64,000 bases of DNA, taken from positions 10,261,878 through 10,325,877 of the forward strand of contig LR746264.1 in NCBI GenBank assembly GCA_902729315.2, read 5' to 3'. Below, in pieces: positions 32,549-44,134 of this stretch. Every line of letters starts with the position of its first letter. The first letter of the stretch is position 1. Made by a program: the position numbers and the translations under genes. Under the pieces are notes generated by a model. The model made no database searches, was not told where the DNA came from, and saw only the letters and a program-made list of their open reading frames with translations. Origin of the DNA: Spirodela intermedia. Taxonomy: Eukaryota > Streptophyta > Magnoliopsida > Alismatales > Araceae.

Positions 32549-35500
32549 GCGCCGATCTACAGCGGAGGAACCCCGGTATGTAGGCTTCTGAGGCGGCGGC
32601 CCCGAGGAACAAGGGTGACAATAACCCCGAATCTCATGCGTATAAGTGGAGGGGTTAGAGTTCAATGACTGCCTTAACTGGCATGGAGTTTCTGTCACCT
32701 GCCTCTACATTGACGCGGGACAAACGGTCAAATGGATCTCCTTAAAAAGAGTTACACATTAATCTTTAAAGTTGATTAAAATTAGAATTTTGATAATTTA
32801 ATATTTGGATGATCTCATAATTTTAGGAGAATTAGGATCATTAATTAATTATCAGGTTATTTAATTCAAAAAATCAAACAAGACTTCTCAACGAGGGTTA
32901 GGACCATCAATCTTTCACACACAGGTGGCTATCCTATGAATCTCACAATTTCTAAGATTAAAGATTTAAAAACAATGACCAACTTCACAAGTAATTAAAA
33001 AATCAACACACCTTTGCAATCGAGATTTTGATATCTTGAAGATTCTTATTAGTTCAAGTGGCTTGAGCTTTGTCAGCGATTTTCCAAGGTTCAGATTGAG
33101 TGGACTGGTGTGGTTCGAAGTCAATGGACTGTTTAGGCTGGAGGTCAAAAATGAGGTACAGAAGTGAGGTGAAATAATAAAATAATAATGAAAAGAAAAG
33201 AAAAGGTGGAGAGAGAAAAGAGTGGCGGAATGAGAGGGCATCGGTGCGAGAGAGGGGGAGAGAGAGAGAGAGAGAGAGAGAATGATGAAGTACGTGGCGA
33301 CGGTGAGAGAGAGGAAAGAGGGCTTCGGCGGGAGAGAGAGAGAGAGAGAGAGAATGAGGGGGTACGTGGCGACGGTGGAAGACGAAGTGGCGGCGACAGG
33401 GCGGATGGCAAGGAGCCGGAGTGGTGGCGACGAGCGGAAGGCGAGGAGGCGGGACGACGACGACAGGGTGGCTGGCGAAAAGGTGGGACGACGGCGACAG
33501 GGTGGCTAGCGAGAAGGGGAGTGGCGGTGATGGGCGGATGACAAGGATGCGAGAACGACGAGGAGACAGAATGGTGGTGGCGGGACAGATGGCGAGAACG
33601 ACGTGACGAGGGAGAAATGGAGGTCCCCGTAATCCAAGAGGATGAGAAGAAGAGAGGAAGCCCTTGGTCCAAGAGGCGATGAAAGGAGAGAGGAACACCC
33701 AGTCCAAGAGGCGAATGAGGTAGAAGGAACCCCTAATCCAAGAGGTGAGAGGGATACACGGATCTTCTTGATTCAGAATTCAATTTCAACTTCTTCCCAG
33801 GAGTCATAGAGGACGGTAGTTAGAGGAGTCCCCTCCCAAAGGATGCCAAGCGGTGTCTCTTGGAGGGAGAAACGACTTCCTTAGGGGAGAAGATGTGCAT
33901 GGGTGACGTGGCCTCTTTCCTCCCTCTTCTTCTTCCTCGTGGGTCCACCTAAGGGAATGAACCCTCATATTGATTCCATCAGTCGCCTACCTCTACATAG
34001 GAGTTCGCTGAATCCGGCTCCGATGCCCACCGGTGGGCAATGAGTTGGAAGGAGATGGACACCCTAGGCCAAGCGGATATATCACCACGTATCGACCATG
34101 TCGGCTCTCTCGGCACCTTTGACACTTTTGTGAGAAGTAAATGGGTTTATAACAGTGAACAAGTATGGAGGAAGAATTATAGATTAGGGTCAAATTTTAT
34201 TCCTACTAAACCAAAGGCTTGACTAGGCAAGGGACATGATGAGGAAATATGGAAATAAACACTAGGCTTATTGTATCTCACGATAGAAGACTAGGTATAC
34301 CATAAATAATAGTTGAATCGCCAAAATTAGTGATAAGGGGAGCAACTCAAAATTTATGCCAATATACTTTCACACTCTGTCAAAGAGTTTAGAGAGCTGG
34401 AAAGGTGCCATACGTAGTTTACTTATTTATGTGAATGAATTAGATGTTATTTGAATGCTTTACTTATATTCAATCACTACCCATTACACAATTTCTCTCA
34501 TGTCAATAATAGAAGTATTACTTGCCACACTTCAAAATGACTAGTTCAGTTGTCCATACTAGATCACTTCACATATCAATTATAAAATCAAGTTATGAAT
34601 ACTTTTACTAATTATAGATCAAATGTTTTAATCATCAAATTAGTTTGATGAATTTAGTTATAATTTTTAGTTGGTAAAATATCTAAATTCATTGTATACT
34701 AAATCAATGATAATGTGTGTTCTTATATCAAATTTTAAAAGTTAGTTGAATTAAATTATAGTATATACTTTCTGAAATTTAGACAATTTAATTCACCATG
34801 TGCAACATAGTAATTGTAATGTTGATTCTAGTATCAAGTTTAAAATGCCTTTATCAATCAAAGAGTTAACTTTTTGAATCATAGAAACTAATTTTGAACT
34901 TAGTTAAATGTTTAATCAGTGAATATTATAAAGTTTCATTCCATGTACATGGTATTTAAAATACTTCTCAAGGTTCACACAATTTTCATGCAAATAGAGT
35001 ATTTAATTTATCACAGTGAACTACTAAGATACTTCTATGACAAACTTAATCATCAATCATAGTAAATCAACCTTTGAGAATTGAATTAAGAAATTGTCCT
35101 ATGTTTCACAAATAAAATAACTTTTAGACCTAAATATCATTCATGGCCATTGTGACGCTTACAATCATATTCTAGTTTTTTGTGGCCATTGTGAATTGTA
35201 GTTGCACATCTCAAATATCATCATCCTATACTAGATAGGGACCACTTCATGTTAAACAAGAAAGTGCAAGAAAGGATGAATGTATAATGTACTTTAGAAG
35301 AAAGTGCAAGAAAACAAAGAGGAAGGATGAGGGATCAAGGCTTATGAGGGAGAAGAGAGGACTACAGTCCACTTTTTTTTTCATGCCCAATTTAGCTGAG
35401 TTTCTAACTGTACTTAGATGAAGAAGGGGGAGGAGGGTAGGGTTGAATTGATCATATCTTAATCTTGACCTTGGGTCAATTATGCTTAGTGCAATCAATA

Positions 35501-37205
35501 TTTAGATCTATTTTTTATTTATAGAGATGTTTGACTCACACTCTTCCTTGTTTTTCATCATTATTAAATGTTTAAATATTAAAAATCATTATAAATTTGA
35601 GTGATTGAAAACAAATGTGATGCATCAGTCAATGTTGTGAAAATCAACAAAGTTAATCCAATAAATTTAACTATTAATATTGAATATATTAATATGATGT
35701 TATTGCTTATAATGTGTTTGATAAGAATTCATTATTGTTAAAAACATGATCAAAGAAACTTCTCTAAATAAATTACTATTTTTAAATCAAATAAAAATCT
35801 TAAATAAAATATAACTATTAACTAGACATACTAAATCTTCATATCAATATTTGACATCATTACTTCAGTGATATATAACTTAGTGTTTTTCCAATTAATA
35901 TTTAATAATATTTAGAAAAAAATCTAAATACCTATTTGTGTAGTTCATATTCAATCAATTAATTCACCATTTGAAATAATTAGAAGCAATATTCAAATTA
36001 TAGACATCTAGCATATTAAGTAAATTTTATATTAATATTTTACTTTAGATATTCATGCAAAATCTGATTTCTACATCATTACTTTTTGTTATTGGAATTT
36101 TTCATAATAATCAGAACTTTCTACAGTAGTAAACAAAATAATGATTTAGAACAGAAAATTCATTTAAAGTCTTGAATTCAAAATAGAAACATTCAATACA
36201 TTCGTTGAATTATCACTTGGACATGACACCATTATTATGTGTTATTCATCAATTCAAGCATATGTCTAGAAGATTACTTATGTGTGATATGTATATGGAA
36301 TATTAAGTATAATTAATCTATTTTTGTGCTTGTTTGTCATCATCAATTTTTTAGGATAATTAAATCACATGAAACCAATAATCTCCACGTTTTCAGCAAC
36401 AACAGAAGCCATAAGAACAATTCAGAATATTTATCATTTAAGTTTTTAAAATCAATTTAAAGATTTAAAATTCTATCTAGACTTTAGTTTTCAATAATTA
36501 AAGAATCAAAAAATCAATGCAAGGTCATAATTTGAGACATTAGATTCAGAGTTCATATGGAATAACATATTTTAAGGGTTTTGAAAAATATTAAACTCAC
36601 AAAATTTGATTTCTGTTTTGAAAGCATATTTATGAAATTAAAAAAAAATCATTTTTTATTAAATTGAAGGTCATTGTCTCAGAAAATTATTGTTGGAAAT
36701 ATTCAATTAAAAAATTTAAAAAAATTAACTACTATGAAAAAAATGAATTCAACCTTCACTATAAAAGTAGAGTAAATTATGAGAAGGAATGTGGGAAGAA
36801 GACAAGGATCTATATGAGGCATTATTCTCTCCACTAGAAGATCAGATTAATTACATATTCTTTGCTGGATCAAGTGGGAGAGTCCTATTACCATGAACAC
36901 AATGTTGTAGCCCTTGTATCCCCCATTTGTCTCTTATTTTTATCACTTAAGTCAGCTTAGAGATCACGCGTTTGATGACTCATCTGCTGTCGGATGCTGG
37001 AATCTTATTCCAGATTAGTCTATTGACTTTTTTTCCTCTTCGGTTGAAGAGTTTTTAAGATCTCTTGGTGTTCTATATATATTTCAGGTGACTGTTTAAG
37101 CTTGTGGTGACATTAAGCATCCTTGAACTGTTGGTATACTATATTTCATTCTCCTTCAATCAAGTTTCCTAGCATTAAGAACCTTAAGTAAATCCTCTAA
37201 GTTGT
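32549..37205. other. Long gene-free spacer
   Basis: 32700-33060 is AT-rich. 33140-33610 is a purine-rich simple-sequence block with GA runs (33255-33280, 33338-33352) and GGCGACGG-type units, in which the long Ser/His/Pro frames on the minus strand are artefacts. 33770-34240 is moderate-GC sequence without a domain. 34240-36900 is very AT-rich and carries no frame of note. Repeat-derived origin is likely, but no element could be named. Confidence 0.6.
33612..33765 (+). repeat. Short minisatellite with CCAAGAGG core
   Basis: Four loose tandem units of about 35-50 bases each contain (A/G)TCCAAGAGG followed by a GA-rich tail (near 33634, 33667, 33701 and 33735). It continues the purine-rich block to its left. 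Confidence 0.6.
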
Positions 37206-38000
37206 CCCATTTGGAGTACATATCTATCAGCGCTGCGGAGACATAGGGATCAGCACCCTAAGCAAATCCTCTAAGTTGTCCCTGGCTGTAGGTCTGCTTG
37301 TCTGAGACCAGGTCGTTGCGTCCCATGAAGGAACTCAGGGGGCCACTGAAGGTCACCCCAAAAAATTGGCACAATGCCCATGAGCCTCATCCTGTTGAGC
37401 AACACCATGGTCTCTTGAGTTTCTAGTGCGCGCTGTAACCAGTGACCAGGGAGATCCAGGTAATCACATTCCTATCGCACAGTTCATCAGAGAAGTCGCC
37501 ACCACAACACTGGAGCAAAACCCGTTCTTGACAGCTATGTAGTGCACTATGGCTCCTGTCGCCTCAACCGCCAGCGAGGAGCCGGCGAGTAGAACGCTGG
37601 AGACATGAATGGACTTGGAGGGACGCCGGCCGCGATCATCTCCAAGAAGAGTCTCATAGAGATGGCAAGAGATCCTGCTTGGGAGTTCCCCTGGATCAGG
37701 GAGTTCCAGGAGACGGCCTTCCGTAAAGTCATTTCATCAAACATCTGTTGGGCGTCAGCCATTCTCTTCGACTTGCAATAAGAATCGATGAATATATTGG
37801 AAAGGAGGCCAAACCTGAAGACGGTGGAGTGGACCGCGACGCCCGCCAATGGTGAGGAGGATCTACCGGATGCAGAGATAAGTCTGACGAAATCATAGGC
37901 CACAACTGCAGGAGGAGAAGGGGAAGATTCTGCAATCCTGCGGCCTAGCACCTTCAAGTCGCCAATACGTCGGCCCAAGCCCATTAATGAAAAAGTTCCT
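37206..38000 (-). pseudogene. PPR pseudogene of a second family
   Basis: On the minus strand the translation gives PPR repeat pieces: VAYDFVRLISASGRSSSPLAG, MADAQQMFDEMTLRKAVSWN, SLIQGNSQAGS, MRLFLEMIAAGVPPSPF. A one-base shift then leads to VSSVLLAGSSLAVEATGAIV and HYIAVKNG in another frame. Further on, NVITW and a DPYVSAALIDMYSK-like block near 37206-37260 are separated by stops and shifts. It is unlike the 31-kb PPR in sequence and matches fragments at 49.69-49.92 and 59.31-60.07 kb. No intact member of this family is in the window. Confidence 0.8.
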
Positions 38001-38029
38001 TCTTTAGACGTTATAAATAACTTCGTGAA

Positions 38030-38460
38030 GGTCAGTTGCCATCCATCGACACTGCTGCCATACATCGCCACCGTCGCCCGCTGCCGCCTTCCTCCGTTCA
38101 CCAGCCGTCCACCACCTTCATCCTCCATTATTGCTGCCTCCATCGGCAACCGCCCGTCACACAATGACCGTCTTCCGCCACCATCTGTCGGTAGTATCCG
38201 CCGTTCATCCGCTACCCATTATCGCCGTTGTTGTCTCCATCACCGTCTACTTCCACCTTCTGCCCCATCGCTGCCGCCACTGTCCGCCATCACCATCCGC
38301 CGCTGCTGCCACCAGCCCTACCTTCACCCCTGCCGTCTGCTGCCACCGTCTGTCCTGTTGCTGCCGCCACCAACAGTTACACCTATTCTGTCACCGCCGC
38401 TGCCTTCTTTTCTCCGCTCACACGACCCGTTCATGCTGCCCTCTTTCCTCTCACCCGTTA
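38030..38460 (+). repeat. CCGCC/CATC-rich low-complexity block
   Basis: Irregular repeats of CCGCCACC, CTGCCGCC and CATCACC units dominate. Three frames stay open across it (up to 165 codons), all Pro/Ser/His-rich, as expected from unit repetition without selection. It resembles 28850-28990. Confidence 0.7.
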
Positions 38461-38479
38461 GTGTTACTGCGAACCATCT

Positions 38480-39330
38480 CTGCTCAAAGCATATGCCCAT
38501 TGTTGGCCCGGTCTAAGCTGGCTCATAATGCGTGTGAAAGCACACGGTTGGATCTGGGTTTCACCGGCCCCAGCCAGCTCGTATGGCATGAAATCCCCGA
38601 GACCTGGGTAAGAACTGGAGAGGAATAAATTATCGATAACTCAATTTCTGTCTTCATCTGTCATTCGGTTAATTGCGCAGAGCGTTAATTTCCTTCTCTT
38701 CTTACAAGAAAATATCAATCAAGCTTGATGCAGGATAAAATATAGTGAGAGACTTGGCATGTTAGATGGCGACCATAATTTTTTCTCTAAAGTCAACTAA
38801 TCAACCACCACAGAAATATATGCACATTTTGCATGTCAACTTCGTACCTTGCCAACCACTCGATCGAGACATTTCCATGGAAGAGGAAAGGGGTTGGCAA
38901 CTTTTCTGTCACTTTCTCCCCTCCATGTATCTCTCAAGTTACGGTTAATTTCGTAAATATTTCATTATATTATGGTTGGGAGAATCCTTTGCATGGCAGA
39001 TAACGATCAGTAGATCATATCAAGATGTTTGTTTCTATAAAATTTTAAGGGCCCGTTAAATTTTATTGTAATTGCAAGTTTGATTACCTCGCTGCTGTAA
39101 TCAAATGACAACATCAGGTGACATCACCTTCTTCTTGTCACCATAAAGGGTCAGCAATCACGCGTCAGATGGATCCTTATAGTTGATCCTCCCTTGCCCT
39201 TTGATATAAACAATATTCAAAAGGGGGCTCGGGCAGAAAAAAAAAGAGAGAAAAATCAGAGATGGAAACCTTTTCTCTCTAATGGCAAGAAATAAGGCTC
39301 CGGTATCTAACCCTTGCTGTGTCTTCGCTA
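38480..39330 (+). promoter_or_regulatory. Orphan dioxygenase 5' flank module, inverted
   Basis: In plus orientation it shows the distal block (GTGTGAAAGCACACGG to GATAACTCAATTTC, 38530-38650), the middle block (AAAGTCAACTAATCAACC with ACCACAGAAATA, 38788-38820) and the proximal block (ATCAAATGACAACATCAGG with TGACATCACC, 39095-39130). It then continues into TTGATCCTCCC and a sequence matching 28560-28720 inverted. No dioxygenase exon follows, so this is a promoter module without its gene. Confidence 0.65.
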
Positions 39331-39399
39331 GTGTTTTATTCACCTTCAGTTCATGTTTTTCCTTTTAATTTGCCTCGAGTGACAAAAAATCTCAGTACA

Positions 39400-40151
39400 T
39401 TTACCCTACCTATCTTCATTATCTCCAATCTTGTGGCATTAGTTCTACACGCAGTTGAAAGCATGCAGTTGACTCCGGGTTTCAGCGGCCCCGGTTAACT
39501 CATGTAGCGTGAAATTGCCAACACTGGAAGAAGAACATGTGCGGAATAAACTATCAATAACTCAATTTCCATCTTCATCAAGAATTATGCAGAATGAAAT
39601 AAAGTGAGAAATATGGAGTAGGAGTACCTCACCCTGTTAAATTTTTCATGTTAGACGCTGACGATAAAATTTTGGATAAAGTCAGCTGTAATCGACCACC
39701 ACAGAAATAGACATGTTTTTATGTCAGCAGCGTACGTTGCCGATCACCCAATCAAGATTAGCTAACGTAGTCGTTGACTTTTCCGAGGAAGAGGAAGAGG
39801 GACGGCGACTCTTCTCTGCCTCTGTCTCTGTCTCTCCCTCTCCCTCCCTCACTCACTGTGTCTTAAATTACGTTGAAGTGCGTAAATATTTCACTACCTC
39901 GGGAGTATCCTTTGCATGACAGAGATCGATCAGGACATCCCATCCATATATTTCATTCTATCAAAGTTTTGATCGCTGTTCAATTTCATTGTCGGTTGAG
40001 GTATGATTACCGTGCCACTCTAACCTGAATTATCTGAGGTATGTAACCAAACGACAACATCAGGCGAAATCAGGTCCTTCCCATCATTAAGCAATCCCAA
40101 CAATCCCGCCCCAGAGGGGTCCTCAGAGTTGCATTCGATCGAATTAGAGAT
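39400..40151 (+). promoter_or_regulatory. Dioxygenase 5' flank module of copy 3
   Basis: A full module in plus orientation: distal (CTTGTGGCATTAGTTCTAC, 39431), middle (GTAATCGACCACCACAGAAA, 39688), a pyrimidine-rich CTCTGTCTCTGTCTCT tract (39813-39850) after GGGACGGCGACTC, and proximal (AACGACAACATCAGGCGAAA, 40050). It leads directly to the start codon of copy 3 at 40152. Confidence 0.7.
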
Positions 40152-40370
40152 ATGGCTATGGAGGCTCGCCACGAGGATCAGGGACCCGGCTGGGGAAGAT
40201 CGCTGCCGGTAACCAGCGTCCAGGAGATTGTGAGGAAGAACACCCCTCTGCGTCCCCGACAGGTACACGAGAGGCCGCCTGGAGAAGCCCACGGCGGAGG
40301 CCCTTACTGCTTCCCTCGACGTCCCCGTGATCGACCTCTCGTCGGTTTTTAGCGTCCACGAAGGAGGAAG
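40152..40370 (+). pseudogene. 2OG dioxygenase pseudogene (copy 3), exon 1 fragment
   Basis: The fragment starts with ATG and the family N-terminus (MAMEARHEDQGPGWG), then SVQEIVRK. A one-base insertion in the KDPLCVPD segment (about 40242) shifts the frame; the rest of exon 1 (EKPTAEAL, LDVPVIDLS) is readable only in the shifted frame. Homology ends near 40370, inside exon 1, where it is joined to the distal part of the next promoter module. Exons 2-4 are absent. Confidence 0.9.
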
Positions 40371-40657
40371 AACTGTAGCGGAATAGAGTATCGATAACTC
40401 GATCATCATCTTCATCTGTCATGTGGTTGATTAACTCGAAGCGTTCTTCTCCTTCTCTTCTCAGACTAAATTATCGAGCCTTATGCAGGATAAAATATAG
40501 TGACAGATTTGGCATGTCAGTCACCGACAAATAATTTCTGTTCTAAGGCAAACTACAATCGGCCATCACCAAAATAGACGAACATTTTTATTACACCCGC
40601 AGTACCTCGCCGACCACCCTTCAAGATAAGCTCGAGGAAGATGAAAGGGGACGGTGA

Positions 40658-40700
<43 letters not shown>

Positions 40701-41032
40701 ATCTATCAATCTATCTCTATCTGTCTTCTCTCTCTATGTCTCAAGTTCCTTAAAATTCCGTATATGTTTCATTAGATTCTGCTACGCTTGGGAGTTTTTT
40801 TTGCATTTCAGAGAACGATCAGAGGAGATCGTCTCAAGATATTTCTTTCTATACAATTTTAACGCGTGTTTCAATTTCGTTGTCGGTGGAAGTATGATTA
40901 CATTACCACAGTAATCGAGCTGTAGCAACGTGAAATCAACATCAGGTTAAATCAGGTCCTTCTGTCATTATGAAGGCCCAGTAATCCCTCCCCAGACGGA
41001 TCCTCACAGTTCCATTCGATCGGATTCAAGAG
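40371..41032 (+). promoter_or_regulatory. Dioxygenase 5' flank module of copy 4
   Basis: Contains TATCGATAACTCGATCATC (40389), the AAACTACAATCGGCCATCACC block (40549), a CT microsatellite of about 18 units (40660-40697) directly after GGGGACGGTGAG, and the proximal ACATCAGGTTAAATCAGG block (40940). It ends at the ATG of copy 4. The CT tract sits where other copies have GA/CT, so it is a conserved promoter or leader feature. Confidence 0.7.
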
Positions 41033-41430
41033 ATGGCTCTGGAGGCTAGCCATGAGGAGCAGGGAATCGGCTGGGGAAGCGCGCAGCCGGCCCCCAGCGT
41101 CCAGGAGATTTTGAGGAACAACCCCCTATGCGTCCCCGACAGGTACAGGAGAGGCCGCCAGGAGAAGTCCACGGCGGACGTCGTCGCCGCTTCCCTCGAC
41201 CTCCCCGTGATCGATCTTTCCCTGCTTTCCAGCGGCGACGAAGGGGAGAGACTATGTCTGGACAGCGCCTGCAAGGACTGGGGTTTCTTCCAGGTAACAG
41301 AGGGCAACCCGCAATCCACTTCTGGCCTTCTCTCCCATTCATAAATACAGGCTAAATCCCAGCTTGTTCTCCTCCTGCAGACCGTAAACCATGGGATCAG
41401 CGATGAGGTCATACGGCAGATTAGGACGGA
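41033..41430 (+). pseudogene. 2OG dioxygenase pseudogene (copy 4), exon 1 intact, rest deleted
   Basis: Exon 1 (41033-41293, 261 bp) is open and family-like (GIGWGS, DLPVIDLSLLSSG, CKDWGFFQ), with a GTAACA donor. Intron 1 (41294-41380) ends CTCCTGCAG. Exon 2 begins with VNHGISDEVIRQIR and then meets a stop two codons later. From there the sequence is the inverted 3' flank (TATTCATACATAATC-type), so most of exon 2, exons 3 and 4 and their introns were removed by one deletion that fused exon 2 to the 3' flank. A short product of about 105 residues lacking all catalytic residues is conceivable if transcribed. Confidence 0.9.
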
Positions 41431-41760
41431 ATAAAGATTATGTATGAATATGAATATGAATGAATATGATTATGTATGAATATGAATATGAATGATATTG
41501 GGGGAATATCTAAAACCTTTATCTATCTTCGTAAGATGCGGGCGAACTCCCCTATCTTATCCTCAAGCTACCACTATCTCAGGTCCTGATATTGCCTCCC
41601 AGTACATGCTAGATATATCGTTAAACATGCCTCTCGATCAACTGATGTGCTCGAGGCAACGGTGACTGAACCTCCCAGTAAATGCAAGGGGAAACACTGG
41701 TCAAAGACAACAGTACAAAAGTTTAAAGCACGGTCGATGAATGGAGGTGGATAGAGTGTG
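41431..41760 (+). repeat. 3' flank of the dioxygenase unit, inverted copy
   Basis: The inverse of 21420-21640 and of 56490-56790: TCTTCGTAAGATGCGGGCGA (41529), TATTGCCTCCCAGTACATGC (41590) and CGGTCGATGAATGGAGGTGG (41731). It starts with TATGAATA repeats (41440-41500) and ends in GTGTGT repeats before the PPR copy. Confidence 0.75.
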
Positions 41761-41864
41761 TGTGAGTGTGTGTGGTAGAGAGAAAAGGATCGTACCCTAC
41801 GTTTTCTCTCTTATCTGTTCTCTTTTTTGGTGATGTGTCAAAGGTGCCGACCCGTAGATCTAAA

Positions 41865-42314
41865 GGCAGGTGATAAACCTCCATGCCACTCAAGGCCGTC
41901 ATTGAACTCAAACCCCTCCATCGATATTCGGGGTGGTTCTTGCCACCCCTGTTCCTCGCGGACGCCGCCTCAATGGCCTACATACCGGCTCCGCCGTCGA
42001 GCGGCGCATGCGGTGCTGGGGAGGGAAGGCCAGCCGTTTGATCGTCATGATATCCCGTCGCTCCCGGGGGAGAGGTTGCGGAGAGGCCCTCGACCTCCTC
42101 CGCGACCTGCAGCGGAACGGCCAGCGGCCGGGGCGTTTCATGTTCTCCAGTCTCCTTCGGGCCTCCAGAGGCCTCTCAGACCTCGGAGCCGTGGAGAAGC
42201 TCCACGGGTCCGCCATCCGGTCGTCCTTCGACGCCGACGTCTTCGTGAGCTGCGATCTGATCGACATGTACTCCAGGTGCGGCCCATTGACGGAACCCGT
42301 AAGATCTTCGATGC
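41865..42314 (+). pseudogene. 5' part of a PPR copy interrupted by a retrotransposon
   Basis: Paralogue of the intact PPR at 31166-32548. Readable pieces are SLNSNPSIDIRGG, GSAVERRMRCWGGK, GEALDLLRDLQRNGQRPG, LSDLGAVEKLHGSAI and DVFVSCDLIDMYSRCG, ending in the codons for R-K-I-F-D after a frameshift near 42285. The reading is cut at 42314 by the element starting at 42315 and resumes at 48986. A further indel separates the first two pieces. Confidence 0.88.
42310..42314. other. Target-site duplication GATGC, left
   Basis: GATGC directly precedes the element's TGTGAACGGG start and is repeated at 48981-48985 directly after its TTTCTGACA end. Removing the element and one copy rejoins the PPR reading as FDAATERGTVVWNS, matching FDTAAQRDTVVWNS of the intact gene. 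Confidence 0.9.
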
Positions 42315-42543
42315 TGTGAACGGGAGCCTTGCACGTGGGCCCCCCATGTTCGCAGAACGGCATGGTGCGGTTATGCGAGAAGTGCTCTGGCGTGTACACG
42401 TCAGAGCACGTTGTGCTCTTACGGTTAGTTATGCGAGAAGTGCTCTTGGCCAGTTAGTTATTTCTTACGGTTATTTCTTTCCACCTTTGTTTTTTTCATA
42501 ATAAAAAAAGAAAGTTTTCCTTGTTCCTCCTGCTGTGTTTTTC
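42315..42543 (+). repeat. Truncated 5' LTR of the outer element
   Basis: It starts TGTGAACGGGAGCCTTGCACG and ends at CTGCTGTGTTTTTC, where it jumps directly to GCGGGGGCCGGG of the gag leader. Compared with 48760-48870, about 115 bp carrying the LTR end and primer-binding site are deleted. Its U3 part differs strongly from that of the LTR at 44135-44418, although both begin and end alike. Confidence 0.8.
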
Positions 42544-42612
42544 GCGGGGGCCGGGACTCGATCGCGGCAAGGTACAGCCGTTGGAATTGAGAACGCGCAA
42601 TCGAGACGCGCT

Positions 42613-44134
42613 ATGGCAGGAAGAAAGGACGGCGTGGTCCAGAATTCTTGAGGTGAGCGCCGGGACCGGGTTCCCAATGCCCACCAAGACCAACTACGAC
42701 GACTGGGCGCTGCTCATGAAGGTCAAGCTCAGAGCCCGGTTGCTCTGGACCGCCATTGAGAAAGGGGCCGTCGAACCCCATGAAGACATGCAGGCGCTCG
42801 ACGCGCTCTGCAGCGCCGTGCCGCCAGAAATGTGGCCGGTGATCGCGAACAAGGAGACGGCCAAGGAGGCCTGGGAGGCTATCGCCACCATGCGGATCGG
42901 CGATGACCGCGTAAAGAAGACGTCGGCTCAGAACTTGCGGCGGTAGTTCGACTCGGCGACGTTCAAGGAGGGAGAGTCTGTTGACGACTACGCCCTGCGT
43001 CTCAACAGCATGGCGTCGACTCTCAACACCCTCGGCGACAAGGTCGAAGAGACGCAGGTAGTGAAGAAGATAATCCGCAGTGTTCCCCAGCGTTTCAGGC
43101 AGATCGTGGTCGCGATCACGATGCTGCTCGACGTGTCGACGCTCACCGTCGCGGATTTGACGGGTCGGCTCAAGGCGGCGGAGGATGCCTTCGAGGAACC
43201 ACCGCCGGCTATGCACCACGACGGCAAGCTGTACCTGACCGAGGAAGAGTGGGACGCACGGCGGAGGAAGCGTGATGCTGAGAAAACTGGTGGTGGAGGT
43301 AGCAGCAGCGTGACGCACCGTAGCAGACATGGGCATGGGTGCGGCCGTGGCAGCGACAAGGGCTCGTCATCAGGCGGCCTGACGGGCAACTCAGGCCGGC
43401 CCAGCGGTGATGAGTGCAGGAGATGTGGGAAGCTGGGCCACTGGGCCCGCGAATGCCGCTCCAAGCCCAAGAAAGAGCAGGCCCACGTCGTCCAGGATGA
43501 GGAGGAGGCCTCGCTCCTTCTCGTGAAGTCAACGACGGCCATATCGACGGCACCGCCACCAACCTCCACTCCACCACGTTTTGCTGCGACTCCGCAGGCA
43601 GAGGATCGGCTCCGGCGTGCAAGCCCACCGCCGCCGGGAGCAAAAGGGGTCCCCGTCAATGGAGGGGCCGCCAAAGAAGAGCGGAAGCCAGGCGCCCAGA
43701 CCCAGATCCATCTGCGGGAAGAGAAGGTGTTCGCCCACCTTGAAGAGGAGGAGCTGCGTGATGAGGAGGCGTGGGTCATGGACACGGGCGCCACGAACCA
43801 CATGTCGGGTTCCCGTACGGCTTTCACCGAGCTGGACACAGAGGTACTTGGGACGGTGCGGTTCAGCGACGACTCGGTGGCGCTGATCGAAGGCCGGGGG
43901 GCAATCGTGTTCCTGTGCAAGAATGGCGAGCACCGGTCCTTCGCAAGGGTGTATTACATTCCTCGACTGACGACGAACATTGTCAGCGTCGGCCAACTCG
44001 ATGAGGCCGGGTACCATATCGACATCGAGAAGGGGGCGATGAAGATCTATGAACCAGGCGAACGGCTCCTGACGAAGGTGATGCGCGGAGAGAACCGGCT
44101 GTACATTCTCCACGCCAAGCTGATTCGGCAGGTT
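42613..44134 (+). pseudogene. Outer element gag-protease remnant
   Basis: The Gag start is shifted by a 5-bp loss near 42645. Gag then reads GTGFPMPTKTNYDDWALL and WEAIATMRIGDDRVKKTSAQ to a TAG at 42944-42946 (CAG in the other copy). It continues through SVPQRFRQIV, a CCHC zinc knuckle (CRRCGKLGHWAREC) and the protease motif VMDTGATNHM into the pre-integrase region. It stops at 44134, where the inverted LTR begins. No integrase, RT or RNase H exists in this orientation. Confidence 0.88.

Noticed and set aside
32549-32698. N-terminal extension of the intact PPR
   Set aside because: The frame is open, but its only start is GTG and a stop precedes it; annotated from the first ATG instead and kept as a finding.
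33054-33707. 217- and 175-codon Ser/Pro/His-rich minus frames
   Set aside because: They translate a purine-rich simple repeat; two frames are open at once and no domain is seen.
38025-38628. Overlapping 163-, 165- and 77-codon plus frames
   Set aside because: CCGCC/CATC low-complexity DNA keeps several frames open; compositions are repetitive and unlike any family.
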